Positions 43,672 through 52,034 of a DNA stretch of 64,000 nucleotides are shown piece after piece. Both the position numbers and the translations under genes were made by a program. The stretch is from JAGOPY01 sp964619555 (lineage in GTDB: Bacteria; Bacteroidota; Bacteroidia; Bacteroidales; JAGOPY01): NCBI GenBank assembly GCA_964619555.1, contig CAZUDV010000011.1:70862-134861 (forward strand), written 5' to 3'. The notes under the pieces are model-generated. The model saw nothing but the letters and a program-made list of their open reading frames with translations, ran no database searches and was not told the origin of the DNA. Within the stretch, counting starts at the first letter, position 1. Each line of letters opens with the position of its first letter.

Positions 43672-46600
43672 ATGAAGCGTTTTTACACAAGTTTAACTTT
43701 GTTTATGTTTCTGATATTTTTCACTCACCAGAGTGGTTTTTCTCAGAATGCCTGGATCAATGAGATCCATTATGACAATGCTTCTGGCGATGTTAATGAA
43801 TTCATCGAAGTGGTCGTAGAGAATCCAGGAAGTTATGACCTTTCCCTATTACAAGTGATTTTACATAATGGAAGTGGTGGAGCTTCCTATAACACCAAGA
43901 ATTTGACCGAATTTACTGTAGGTGCGACAGTAGGAAATTTCACAATATATCATTTTATCTATCCTACAGATGGTATTCAAAATGGCGCACCTGATGGAAT
44001 GGCTTTAGTGTATTCCGGCTCAGTCATTGCAGGTCAATTCCTTAGCTATGAAGGTGCTTTCACAGCTGTTGGTGGCCCAGCCAATGGATTATTGTCAACG
44101 GATATTGGAGTGTCGGAGGGTGGTACAACTCCTATTGGTTTTTCACTGCAATTGTCAGGCACTGGTACACTTTATAGTAGTTTCACATGGCAAAGTCCAG
44201 CGGATGATACCCCCGGTCAACTCAACAATGGACAAACACTGGGTGCTCCGACAACTCCGGTACTTACCGCCGTGCCCCTTGAATTATCCGGCTTCACCTA
44301 TACCCTGGGCATTGGACCTTCTGCCTCACAGTCCTATTCCATCAGCGGGAGCAATCTGACCCCTGCTTCGGGAAATATCAGCGTTACCGGCAGCACCAAT
44401 TATGAAGTATCGACCGATAACCTGACATTCAATACCTCAGCAACCTTGCCCTATACGGGCGGGACCCTCGGCGCAACAACCATTTACGTGCGGCTCAAGG
44501 CCGGCCTGGGATATGGGGATTATAACGGGGAGATCATCGCCAATGCAGGGGGTGGAGCCACTACGGTCAATGTCACCTGCAATGGGACCGTTCCTTACCC
44601 CGAACCGTCCAATCATGTCACCAATTTCCTCGCCGGTACACCCACCTCCCTGACGATTCCTCTGACCTGGACCGATGCGACGGGAGCCATTATTCCGACC
44701 GGCTACCTGGTTAAAGCCGGCACTACCGGATATGGCAACATAACGGCCCCGGTGGATTTCGTGCCGGAAACCGATGGGACCCTGGTCAAAAATGTTGCTG
44801 CAGGCGTAGGTGCCGTTAATTTTACCGGGCTGGTCCCAGGACAGCTTTATTACTTTAAAATCTGGCCTTATACCAATTCGGGAGCATTTATCGATTATAA
44901 AACCGATGGAACCGTTCCCCAGCAGGATGCATCCACCGATATGCTGTATTTCCGGTCAGTAGCGTCCGGCGCCTGGAATGCGGCGGCCACCTGGGAGATC
45001 TCCGTCGATGACATTACCTATGTTCCTGCCACCACTGAAATTCCGATCTATGGCAATTCCGATGTGACCATCCGGAACGGACATACGGTAACGGTCCCGA
45101 CAGGTACTTATAATAATGCCGCCGAAGATCTTACCGTCGAATCGGGTGCCACTCTCTATGCCAACAGTTCCAGCAGTTCCTGCTTCGTCTATATCTATGG
45201 AGATATCCTGAATGACGGGACAATAGGTGGCGCCAGTGACGTAATCGGTTTCGATATCGAAGGCGCCAGTTGCACCCTGAGCGGCTCCGGAACATTCATC
45301 GCTTCGCGTATGGCAAAATTTACCACGGCAAATGCAACGACGGATTTCCATATCAACCAGGATCTGACGCTGACATATACGCATGCTACAAATGCTGCCC
45401 TGTACAACAACCAGTCGGGTTCAACCGTGTTCAACATTATTCTCGGTGCCGGCAAACGACTGACGGTGCCAAATGCAAGAATCAACCTGAACGGATGCAC
45501 CTTGACTCTCAAGTCAGATGTTACCGGGACCGCATCCCTGATCCCACAGCTGGTAACGAATGCCACTGCATCAAACCTTTTCGTCGAGCGTTACATCAGC
45601 GCCTGGACCGACGATGCCCACGGCTGGCACCTGCTCTCCTCGCCGGTGGAATCCCAGGCTGTTGACCCGAACTTCACCGACCCGACTGCAGCCGATTACG
45701 ATTTTTACATGTGGGGTGAAACCACCAACGAATGGCTCAACCAGAAGGTCGGAGCCAACAACATCACCAGCTTTGTGCCCGGAACCGGTTACCTGGTGGC
45801 ATATGCGGCCACTTCTACCAAACAGTTTGCCGGCGCACTTAACACGGCTGATGTCACTGCCGGCAACCTGACTCTCACGCCGGCCTCGTATTACAGCGGA
45901 TGGAACCTGGTGGGCAACCCGTTCCCCAGCGCCGTCAAATGGAACGACGGCGTGAACTGGACCGTACCCCCTGAGATCGCGGCTATTGCCAAAGTTTGGG
46001 ACGAACCGTCCGCTGCGTATGTGGATATTGCCGCCAATGGCATGATCCCTGCCATGAACGGCTTCATGGTGCACGTGGAGTCCGGCTCCCCGGCCTCGCT
46101 CACCATCCCTGCCGCCGCCCGCGTGCACGACGCCACCCCATGGTACAAATCCGGCGAAAATCAGCTCGTGCTGATGGCTTATGACCGGACCGGCAACACC
46201 GCCCAGCAGCTGGTGGTCGGATCGGACCCCATGGCTACCGAAGGCTATGACGCCGGATTCGACTCCCGCTTCCTGGCCGGTTATGCCCCGCAGTTCTACA
46301 GCCTCGCCGGCGACAACATGCTTTCCACCAATACGCTCCCGGAAATCGGCGTCAATACCGTTATCGAACTGGGATTTGTGAAGAACCAGGCCTCGGAATT
46401 CAGTATCGGGCTGGCCCCGGAAAGCCTGATGCAAGGCGCTACCATTTATCTGACCGATACAAAGACCGGCGCCGTGACCGAACTGCGTGAGGGCGTAGAA
46501 TATACGTTCACTTCCGCGGAAGGCGATGAGGCCAACCGGTTCCTGCTCCACTTCGGACCGCTCGGAATCGACGATCCGGCGGCTGATCAGCATTTCAACA

Positions 46601-46818
46601 TTTTCGCCCATTCCGGAAACATTTACATCCAGTCGCAGCAGCCTGCCAAAGCAGAGGTGATGGTTACCAACCTGCAGGGACAGATGGTACTTGGCGGCCA
46701 GGCCGGAGGCAACAGCCTTACGGTGCTGAATGCCCGGTCGCTGCCTGCCGGTATTTATTTTGTCATGGTCACAGGCACCGACTCGAGGGTGGGCCGGAAG
46801 GTCATGCTGGGCAGATAA
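43672..46818 (+). CDS. T9SS-exported multidomain surface protein (mosaic gene)
   Basis: The 1048-residue protein has a signal peptide (ending GFSQ). The first ~190 residues are a lamin-tail-like module closely similar to that of the gene at 36895 (NAWINEIHYDNASGDVNEFI, GQFLSYEGAFTAVGGPANG). Ig-like and fibronectin-like regions follow, then a beta-helix-like stretch (DVTIRNGHTVTVPTGTYNNA). A long domain of the kind that contains GWHLLSSPV and GWNLVGNPFPS comes next. The end (FAHSGNIYIQSQQPAKAEVM to RKVMLGR) is a T9SS sorting domain. Base composition rises sharply in GC after about 44240, inside the gene. A -7 box TATTTTTG is at 43554-43561. Confidence 0.83.
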   Translation: MKRFYTSLTLFMFLIFFTHQSGFSQNAWINEIHYDNASGDVNEFIEVVVENPGSYDLSLLQVILHNGSGGASYNTKNLTEFTVGATVGNFTIYHFIYPTDGIQNGAPDGMALVYSGSVIAGQFLSYEGAFTAVGGPANGLLSTDIGVSEGGTTPIGFSLQLSGTGTLYSSFTWQSPADDTPGQLNNGQTLGAPTTPVLTAVPLELSGFTYTLGIGPSASQSYSISGSNLTPASGNISVTGSTNYEVSTDNLTFNTSATLPYTGGTLGATTIYVRLKAGLGYGDYNGEIIANAGGGATTVNVTCNGTVPYPEPSNHVTNFLAGTPTSLTIPLTWTDATGAIIPTGYLVKAGTTGYGNITAPVDFVPETDGTLVKNVAAGVGAVNFTGLVPGQLYYFKIWPYTNSGAFIDYKTDGTVPQQDASTDMLYFRSVASGAWNAAATWEISVDDITYVPATTEIPIYGNSDVTIRNGHTVTVPTGTYNNAAEDLTVESGATLYANSSSSSCFVYIYGDILNDGTIGGASDVIGFDIEGASCTLSGSGTFIASRMAKFTTANATTDFHINQDLTLTYTHATNAALYNNQSGSTVFNIILGAGKRLTVPNARINLNGCTLTLKSDVTGTASLIPQLVTNATASNLFVERYISAWTDDAHGWHLLSSPVESQAVDPNFTDPTAADYDFYMWGETTNEWLNQKVGANNITSFVPGTGYLVAYAATSTKQFAGALNTADVTAGNLTLTPASYYSGWNLVGNPFPSAVKWNDGVNWTVPPEIAAIAKVWDEPSAAYVDIAANGMIPAMNGFMVHVESGSPASLTIPAAARVHDATPWYKSGENQLVLMAYDRTGNTAQQLVVGSDPMATEGYDAGFDSRFLAGYAPQFYSLAGDNMLSTNTLPEIGVNTVIELGFVKNQASEFSIGLAPESLMQGATIYLTDTKTGAVTELREGVEYTFTSAEGDEANRFLLHFGPLGIDDPAADQHFNIFAHSGNIYIQSQQPAKAEVMVTNLQGQMVLGGQAGGNSLTVLNARSLPAGIYFVMVTGTDSRVGRKVMLGR

Positions 46819-46863
46819 CAGGGAATGATAACGGATTTGATAATCAAAGAAAAAAGACATACT

Positions 46864-47103
46864 ATGAAAAACAGGATCAAGATACTGGTAATAGGGATCA
46901 CATTCGGGTTATTAATCGGGACCGGAGCGGTCAGTTATGCACAGCCCGGTCCGCCGCCTCCGCCCGAAGGGCATGGAGGCACGGGCAATTCTTCCCCTGG
47001 CGGGATGGCGCCGGTCGGCAGCGGCCTTGCCATTTTGATAGGGCTCGGAGCGGCCTATGGCGCCCGAAAGCTGGGCAGTACTTGGAAGAAGATCGACGAA
47101 TAG
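46864..47103 (+). CDS. Small exported proline/glycine-rich protein
   Basis: Starting at MKNRIKILVIGITFGLLIGT (79 residues), it has a signal peptide (ending SYAQ), a PGPPPPPEGHGG linker, and a hydrophobic GSGLAILIGLGAAYGARKLG helix with a basic end. Such small Pro-rich, single-helix proteins with an AYGARK end often follow T9SS genes in Bacteroidota. No function is known. A codon further upstream overlaps the end region of the previous gene and is less likely to start it. It is followed by a strong hairpin terminator. Confidence 0.65.
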   Translation: MKNRIKILVIGITFGLLIGTGAVSYAQPGPPPPPEGHGGTGNSSPGGMAPVGSGLAILIGLGAAYGARKLGSTWKKIDE

Positions 47104-47133
47104 CAGGTATTCGTTTATTCGAGATATACCTTA

Positions 47134-47170
47134 CCTCGCTGGCCATTTGTACTGCCGGCGGGGTTTTTTT
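47134..47170 (+). terminator. Rho-independent terminator
   Basis: CCTCGCTGGC (47134-47143) pairs with GCCGGCGGGG (47154-47163), allowing two G-U pairs, with a 10-base loop and then seven T residues. It ends the T9SS/small exported gene unit just before ssrA. Confidence 0.8.
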
Positions 47171-47182
47171 GTAAAATTTTAC

Positions 47183-47190
47183 TATCTTTG
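47183..47190 (+). promoter_or_regulatory. -7 box of ssrA
   Basis: TATCTTTG matches TAnnTTTG but lies about 60 bases before the mature tmRNA 5' end, implying a processed leader. No -33 box at the standard spacing. Confidence 0.5.
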
Positions 47191-47252
47191 CACGGTTTTT
47201 GTAACACTCAACACTACCAACCAAACACTAACGGTTAAACACTCGTAGCCAA

Positions 47253-47644
47253 GGGGCTGACTGGTTTTGACAGCAGGTGAGTGGTTGTGTAAGCATGCCG
47301 AGCCTTTCAGATATGCTCGTAAATATCATCTGAGAACAAACAACTGGCGAAAATAACTTCGCTCTTGCTGCCTAATCACGTATCGTGAGGTGGCTTAATC
47401 CCGGCTCAAGGAGTTGGGACAGGACGTTCTGCCGGCGGAGATGCCTGATTCCAACCGGATCACAGAGCGCTCGCAATTTCGGGCTGGTCATGGCGAGGCT
47501 CCGGCGCCGTGATGAGATAAAGGAGATACGGCAGGGCCTTGGGTGCCGTTTTCCGAACCCTGTCCGACAATCAATAAGCGGATAAGCATGTAGAAAGCAC
47601 CTCTGCTATCTGTTTGGACGAGGGTTCGAGTCCCTCCAGCTCCA
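47253..47644 (+). ncRNA. ssrA: Transfer-messenger RNA (tmRNA)
   Basis: The gene begins GGGGCTGACTGGTTTTGAC and ends GTTCGAGTCCCTCCAGCTCCA, so the two ends form the alanine tRNA-like domain with an encoded CCA. The tag reading frame (47346-47375) encodes GENNFALAA then TAA, the tag type known in Bacteroidota. Length is about 392 bases, normal for one-piece tmRNA. With SmpB it rescues stalled ribosomes and tags proteins for degradation. Its 3' end is a common integration site for mobile elements, and a foreign-looking region starts right after it. Confidence 0.97.
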
Positions 47645-47653
47645 CGATAAATT

Positions 47654-47697
47654 AAAATATAGAACTGTAAGACAAATAGTTACAGTTCTATATTTTT
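47654..47697 (+). terminator. Terminator of ssrA / hairpin at island junction
   Basis: A perfect 17-bp stem (47654-47670 with 47680-47696) with a 9-base loop starts ten bases after ssrA and ends in T residues. It can terminate tmRNA transcription. If the island was inserted at ssrA, this hairpin came with it or was restored by it. Confidence 0.75.
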
Positions 47698-47764
47698 ATA
47701 GGGGTAACGTATCGGGTAACGATATCAAAAATTTTTCCATTCAAGACCTATACTCGACCCTCAT

Positions 47765-48199
47765 TCACTTCGGCAACGATATCATTATCACCGAAGTCAC
47801 CTTATACGGCACCGGATTTATAATCTCCCCCGTCTCAGTATCAGCCAAAGGCGCAGTTAAGTACTTCAGCAGTTCCTCTCGCTGTTTAAGCGATCTGTTG
47901 ATTTGAGCCCAGGTATTATCTATGGAATAGTCATAAGATCGCCTTTCTGCAAGCTGAACCCTGGCACCCATGTAATCGAAGCTCTTTCCGTACTTCTCAG
48001 CTTCTGTCAGAACATGTTCAGCAATGCCTTCCTTGATCTTCTTGATCAATTCCTCCATAGCTTTCAGGCAAAGATGGATGGAAAGAGGATTGTACAGTCC
48101 GGTATCAATCTCTCTAAGGGCTTTCTGGGCGAAGAAATCAATCTGGCTCCTGGTCAGATTGAACTGCGTGATATAACTTAGTGAATTATCCATTGCCAT
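47765..48199 (-). CDS. Phage-associated hypothetical protein
   Basis: The 144-residue protein is mainly helical and charged (LCLKAMEELIKKIKEGIAEH, NRSLKQREELLKYLTAPL), with a C-terminal DTETGEIINPVPYKVTSVI. This layout (helical core, ETGEI, then a basic beta tail) recalls small phage proteins of unknown function that sit beside recombination genes. Its start overlaps by 14 bases the stop of the annealing-protein-like gene, so they form one leftward unit. The match is by general pattern only. Confidence 0.55.
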   Translation of the reverse strand: MAMDNSLSYITQFNLTRSQIDFFAQKALREIDTGLYNPLSIHLCLKAMEELIKKIKEGIAEHVLTEAEKYGKSFDYMGARVQLAERRSYDYSIDNTWAQINRSLKQREELLKYLTAPLADTETGEIINPVPYKVTSVIMISLPK

Positions 48200-48719
48200 T
48201 TCCTCCTCTGATCTTAAAAAGTTGTTCCCTCAGTTCTCTTCTCATCCTGAATGTTTTGAGGACCTTGTCGATGATGTCCTTTTCACCGGCACGAAACCGC
48301 TCAATGGTCTTTTCAAACTGTGCCTGAGTTAACCATTCGCGGTCATCATCAAAGGATGGCTTGGGCTGCTCTGGCGGCTCTTCATGCTGAGCCATTGCAT
48401 TGGCAACCTCCTCGTATGAAGCCAGGCTGGTGTCGATCCCTATTCCCAGGAGCCCAAGTGCACGGCCAATAGCAGAGGTCTCGCAGTTTTCGACATAGCT
48501 GCTCTTGTTGATGAAGGTGGAGTTCTCCTTTTCCTCCCCGTGGCCTGTGGCCCGGAGCAGTCCGTTCTCGTCAAAGACACACGCCCGAAACCGGACCTTG
48601 CCTTGTGGCGAATCGATGATCTCGGTCCTAATGGACCAGGATGGATTGTTTTTCCAGAACTCTGTGAGACGTTCATGGACAGGGACGTAATCCTTTCCCT
48701 GGATGTTGATCTTTCTCAT
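48186..48719 (-). CDS. Phage-type recombination/annealing-associated protein (tentative)
   Basis: The 177-residue protein has the conserved-looking block YVPVHERLTEFWKNNPSWSI, FRACVFDENGLLRATGHGEE and STFINKSSYVENCETSAIGR. This NK(T/S)SYxENCETSAxGRALG pattern occurs in many phage and plasmid proteins thought to act with single-strand annealing or ssDNA-binding proteins. The C-terminus is a charged helical tail. It heads a two-gene leftward unit with the next small gene. The recombination role is inferred from family context. Confidence 0.55.
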   Translation of the reverse strand: MRKINIQGKDYVPVHERLTEFWKNNPSWSIRTEIIDSPQGKVRFRACVFDENGLLRATGHGEEKENSTFINKSSYVENCETSAIGRALGLLGIGIDTSLASYEEVANAMAQHEEPPEQPKPSFDDDREWLTQAQFEKTIERFRAGEKDIIDKVLKTFRMRRELREQLFKIRGGNGNG

Positions 48720-49188
48720 GATGTATTTGTATTAAAGGTTACCGAATTTTTTCACCGAACGATGAATGAATTTTAAGAAAATATAAAAAGGGCTTAATTA
48801 GTCCTTTGGAAATGTCTTTATTTAATGATATCAAGGTGCAATCTTAATGAGAACTATTGCAATTGTTTATTGCTTTCCAAAAATGGCACATTGAATGTAA
48901 GACCCTCAATGGAGTGGGAATAGAATTAGTTCCGCCTTCTTGTGAACTGTTTGGTGGAATTATAAAAGGCTTGTGAAATAGGACCTTACTTAGCTAATGG
49001 TGTAAAATCTACTTTAATATTAAATCTATTTTTATTGTTTTTATTTTACATCAAATTGATCTATATTTATGGCAAGATATAAAAATCATCATTGTTTGTA
49101 TGAAAAGGTGATGTCTTAGCTGCATATAGCAGTATAAGGTCAGCGACCATTTTCAATCGCAACAAGCCATATTCAAAATACTTTTATC
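48720..49188. other. Gene-poor stretch
   Basis: 469 bases, AT-rich, between divergent genes. I see no supportable gene, RNA or strong hairpin. It should contain the promoters of both flanking genes. Confidence 0.5.
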
Positions 49189-50070
49189 ATGAATAAAATT
49201 TCTCGAATTGATGAATTAATTAAAAATCAATATTCAAATAGAGAATATAAAGAACTTAAAGCCTTAGCAAATTTATTTTCATATAATTTCATTTATAATC
49301 TCGAAAGGATACTTAATGAAAATTGTATTAACAACGATTCGTTTTCCGATAAATATAAAATACAAGAAGGGTGGATTGATAAAATACCTATGGCCGAGTT
49401 TCTAAATGTAGAATATGACATTAATAAAAATCAGATTCATGGTAGAGTCGAGATTGGTGATTTCTTAATAGTATTCCATCATTATTTCAAAAATAAAAGG
49501 ACAAATCAGCAAGACGTTTCGAGCAGAGCAGTAATTGTTCAGGCTAAGATTGCTAATATGGCCTATCCCAAAGTGCCTATTGTAAAAATAGCTAAAAATA
49601 AATTTTCTTCAACGAGTAAAGAGTTGAAGTTGCTAAGTGATTGGCCAATATTTAATCTATATAAAACATCAAAATCGAATGAGGCTGTTCAAAAATCGTT
49701 AAAGATTATTCCATCATATAATAAGGCAAAATTTGCAGGATATTATAATAAGACTTGGTACATAGGAAACCCAAAAGCATTAGAAATATGTTCTGTAACT
49801 TTAGGGAGCTTAATTGATGATATTATCCGAGGAAATGAGGGTGCATCCTTCCAAAATAATAATTTTCAAACTGATTGGGATAAACTCATCAATTCTATAA
49901 TAGCAATATGCAAAGAATACGCTCTTCCTCCCTCTTTATTTTCGAGACGCGGCAAGAGATTACTTCGATCTTCATTATTATATTCTTATGCCTTGCTGTT
50001 CTTATTTCCGCTATTCCAATTTAGACCACGATTCAGAGTTCTTATTATCAATAGATATACCGAAGAATGA
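49189..50070 (+). CDS. AT-rich hypothetical protein, probably frameshifted at its end
   Basis: This 293-residue frame is not recognised. It is hydrophilic with many Lys, Asn and Ile codons ending in A/T (for example YNFIYNLERILNENCINNDS, VEIGDFLIVFHHYFKNKRTN), unlike the GC-richer chromosome to the left. From about 49904 the frame becomes unusual (Arg/Leu/Phe-rich). The +1 frame then reads YFRDAARDYFDL and continues open to a stop at 50159-50161 with a natural-looking acidic/basic tail. A frameshift near 49904-49950 is therefore likely. It is a single gene before an IS element. Confidence 0.5.
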   Translation: MNKISRIDELIKNQYSNREYKELKALANLFSYNFIYNLERILNENCINNDSFSDKYKIQEGWIDKIPMAEFLNVEYDINKNQIHGRVEIGDFLIVFHHYFKNKRTNQQDVSSRAVIVQAKIANMAYPKVPIVKIAKNKFSSTSKELKLLSDWPIFNLYKTSKSNEAVQKSLKIIPSYNKAKFAGYYNKTWYIGNPKALEICSVTLGSLIDDIIRGNEGASFQNNNFQTDWDKLINSIIAICKEYALPPSLFSRRGKRLLRSSLLYSYALLFLFPLFQFRPRFRVLIINRYTEE

Positions 50071-50161
50071 ATTAAAAGTCACAACCGTTACCAAAGAACT
50101 ATTGGTTAAGTATAAGGTGTCCTTTGAATACAAATCTTTTCAAATCTTTTTATTTCCTTGA
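49904..50161 (+). pseudogene. Continuation of the hypothetical gene in the +1 frame
   Basis: The frame shifted by one base is open from after a stop at 49901-49903 to a TGA at 50159-50161. It encodes a tail including DYFDLHYYILM and IPKNELKVTTVTKELL. It looks like the original 3' end of the preceding gene. A sequencing error, a real mutation or programmed shift cannot be told apart. Confidence 0.35.
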
Positions 50162-50186
50162 AATAGTGAATAAAGAATAATTGAAC

Positions 50187-50223
50187 TGTAAGCTTCCCCG
50201 AACTTCGTCCATTTAAAATTAGA
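50187..50223 (+). repeat. Left terminal inverted repeat of the IS3-family element
   Basis: Begins TGTAAGCTTCC and ends TTAGA. Pairs with the right repeat at 51355-51392. Confidence 0.9.
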
Positions 50224-50265
50224 GTAAAAAATAAAAAGTCTAATTTTAAACCGATGATTTAAGCT

Positions 50266-50532
50266 ATGAAAAAGACAAGATTTACCGAGACACAGATTGT
50301 TGCCATTTTGAAGAAGCAGGAAGCTGGGATTAAAACCAGTGATCTATGCAGAGAATATGGCATCAGCGATGCTACATTTTACAACTGGAAGGCGAAGTAT
50401 GGCGGACTTGAAGTGAAGGAAGTGAAAAGGCTCAGGGAGTTGGAGCAGGAAAACGCCAAGCTCAAAAAGATGTATGCAGAGATCAGCATGGAGAACTATG
50501 CGCTTAAAGACCTGATCGCAAAAAAGTTATAA
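50266..50532 (+). CDS. IS3-family transposase OrfA
   Basis: This 88-residue protein has an N-terminal helix-turn-helix (FTETQIVAILKKQEAGIKTS, LCREYGISDATFYNWKAKYG) and a C-terminal leucine-zipper-like coil (RLRELEQENAKLKKMYAEIS). The sequence is typical of OrfA in the IS407 group. Near the end, GCA AAA AAG (50518-50526) provides the A_AAA_AAG heptamer for a -1 ribosomal frameshift into orfB, giving the fused transposase. Confidence 0.95.
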   Translation: MKKTRFTETQIVAILKKQEAGIKTSDLCREYGISDATFYNWKAKYGGLEVKEVKRLRELEQENAKLKKMYAEISMENYALKDLIAKKL

Positions 50533-51350
50533 CGCCTGATGAACAGCGTCAGGCGGTGGATTTCCTTGTAGAAGAGCACACGCTGAGCGTTCGTCAGGCT
50601 TGCCGGGCCGTTGACTATCCCCGAAGTACCTATGAGTATCAATATCGGGCTAAAGACGATCAACCAGTCATTGAGGCATTATCACAAATGGTGGAGGCAC
50701 ATCCGGCCATTGGATTCTGGAAGTGTTACCACCGATTGAGAAAACAGGGCAACAGATGGAACCATAAGAAGGTTTACAGGATCTATACACAAATGCAATT
50801 AAACATCAGAAGGCGGGCTAAGAAAAGATTGCCGGCAAGGGCTAAACAAACCCTATTCAAGCCGGAAAGAATCAACCAGGTATGGTCGATCGATTATATG
50901 TGCGATAGCCTTTGGGATGGAAGAAAGTTCCGCCTGTTGAATATTATGGACGATTTTAACCGGGAGATCCTGGCTATTGAAGCCGATACCAGTCTTCCAG
51001 CGCTGCGAGTGATTAGGACTCTTGAAAACATCAAATTGACCCGTGGATTACCCGCTATGATCCGGGTGGATAACGGACCCGAATTTATCTCAGATAAATT
51101 TGATTCCTGGTGTAAAGACAATAAAATCCAGCTGGTGTATATCCAACCTGGAAAACCTACTCAGAATGCATTTGTAGAACGATTTAACGGCAGTATCCGT
51201 AAGGAACTACTCAATGCTTATATATTTAGAACCTTGGGTGAAGTGAGAAAAATGGCAGAGGAATGGAGGCAGGATTACAATCACTATAGACCTCATGATT
51301 CATTACAAAATATGACTCCGATGGAATTTTTACAGGAAATGAAAACTTGA
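50520..51350 (+). CDS. IS3-family transposase OrfB (DDE integrase)
   Basis: This part is read in the -1 frame relative to orfA, joined at the slippery site near 50520. A GTG at 50556 could start a separate OrfB of 264 residues. It holds an HTH_21-type region (VEAHPAIGFWKCYHRLRKQG) and an rve core with catalytic Asp in QVWSIDYMCD, Asp in IRVDNGPEF and Glu in NAFVERFNGSIRKELL, the DDE triad. It ends 4 bases before the right inverted repeat. The fused OrfAB is the active transposase in this family. Confidence 0.95.
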   Translation, partial: KKVITPDEQRQAVDFLVEEHTLSVRQACRAVDYPRSTYEYQYRAKDDQPVIEALSQMVEAHPAIGFWKCYHRLRKQGNRWNHKKVYRIYTQMQLNIRRRAKKRLPARAKQTLFKPERINQVWSIDYMCDSLWDGRKFRLLNIMDDFNREILAIEADTSLPALRVIRTLENIKLTRGLPAMIRVDNGPEFISDKFDSWCKDNKIQLVYIQPGKPTQNAFVERFNGSIRKELLNAYIFRTLGEVRKMAEEWRQDYNHYRPHDSLQNMTPMEFLQEMKT

Positions 51351-51354
51351 AAAT

Positions 51355-51392
51355 TCTAATTTTGAATGGACCGAAAAAGAGGGAAGCTTACA
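51355..51392 (-). repeat. Right terminal inverted repeat of the IS3-family element
   Basis: Read on the minus strand it begins TGTAAGCTTCC and ends AAATTAGA. It starts four bases after the orfB stop codon. Confidence 0.9.
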
Positions 51393-51563
51393 GAACCATC
51401 ATGTACAATTTTAACGCTTCTTGACGATTTGAAATATTGGAAGATTGACAACTATTATGAGTCTAAGGAATATACATATAAGTTACGATGATTTGATAAG
51501 CAATTGATAAGATTATTGGTAATGATAGATATGAAAGATATTCTAAGACTCCCTTAAATATAA

Positions 51564-52034
51564 TTATAGCAACCCTTCATCCGCAAAACTATAATACCCT
51601 TCGGAAGAAATGATCAGATGATCCAGTACCGGCAGGTCAAGCATCAATCCGGCTTCCTTCAGCTTTCTGGTAAGCTGGATATCAGCTTCGCTTGGTGTGA
51701 GATTTCCGGATGGATGATTGTGAGCAATGATGATCGAGCTGGCATTTGATTTCAATGCGATCTGGTAGATCAACTTGGGGTCTGCAACCGTCCCGGATAT
51801 TCCTCCCTGGCTGACCTTTGCCCAACCCAGAACACGGTTGGCCCGGTTCAGGCATAGGATCATGAACTCTTCGACATGATCGATCTTCGGGCTCCATATT
51901 CGACTAAGGACATCGTAAACATCCCTGGAACCGGCTACTTTCTCCATATCTGATATCCTTACTTTGTTACGGTAATGGATCTCAATCTCAGCCAGGTTGC
52001 TTGTAAATAGGTTGATGGATTCTTTAGCTTTCAT
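51564..52034 (-). CDS. RadC-like JAB/MPN domain protein
   Basis: The 156-residue protein is the short RadC form common on plasmids, phages and integrative elements. It has the JAB/MPN metal motif IIIAHNHPSGNLTPSEADIQ (His-x-His with Ser and Asp ligands) and the downstream VLDHLIISSEGYYSFADEGL. It lacks the N-terminal helix-hairpin-helix of chromosomal RadC. Such proteins often sit in defence or mobile islands; biochemical activity is not established. The start overlaps by four bases the stop of the J-domain gene upstream, so the pair is translationally coupled. Confidence 0.92.
   Translation of the reverse strand: MKAKESINLFTSNLAEIEIHYRNKVRISDMEKVAGSRDVYDVLSRIWSPKIDHVEEFMILCLNRANRVLGWAKVSQGGISGTVADPKLIYQIALKSNASSIIIAHNHPSGNLTPSEADIQLTRKLKEAGLMLDLPVLDHLIISSEGYYSFADEGLL

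Larger units (their letters stand above)
50187..51392 (+). mobile_element. IS3-family insertion sequence, IS407 group
   Basis: A complete 1206-bp element. The terminal inverted repeats are 50187-50223 and 51355-51392 (outer ends TGTAAGCTTCC... and its complement, matching over ~37 bases with a few changes). Direct repeats GAAC (50183-50186 and 51393-51396) flank it as a 4-bp target duplication, the size typical of the IS407 group. It carries orfA and orfB linked by an A AAA AAG slippery heptamer. All parts look intact, so it may still be active. Confidence 0.92.

Noticed and set aside
45571..46860. Long minus-strand open frame (429 codons) opposite the T9SS protein gene
   Set aside because: It lies wholly within a clear T9SS gene in a GC-rich part where antisense stops are rare. 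The translation shows no domain and has a shadow-like composition.
47385..47585. Open frame of 66 codons
   Set aside because: It lies entirely within the tmRNA gene.
47702..47721. GGGTAACG repeats as proven attachment or arm sites
   Set aside because: Only two copies, no integrase in the window and no matching far end. Kept as a hint inside the island entry.
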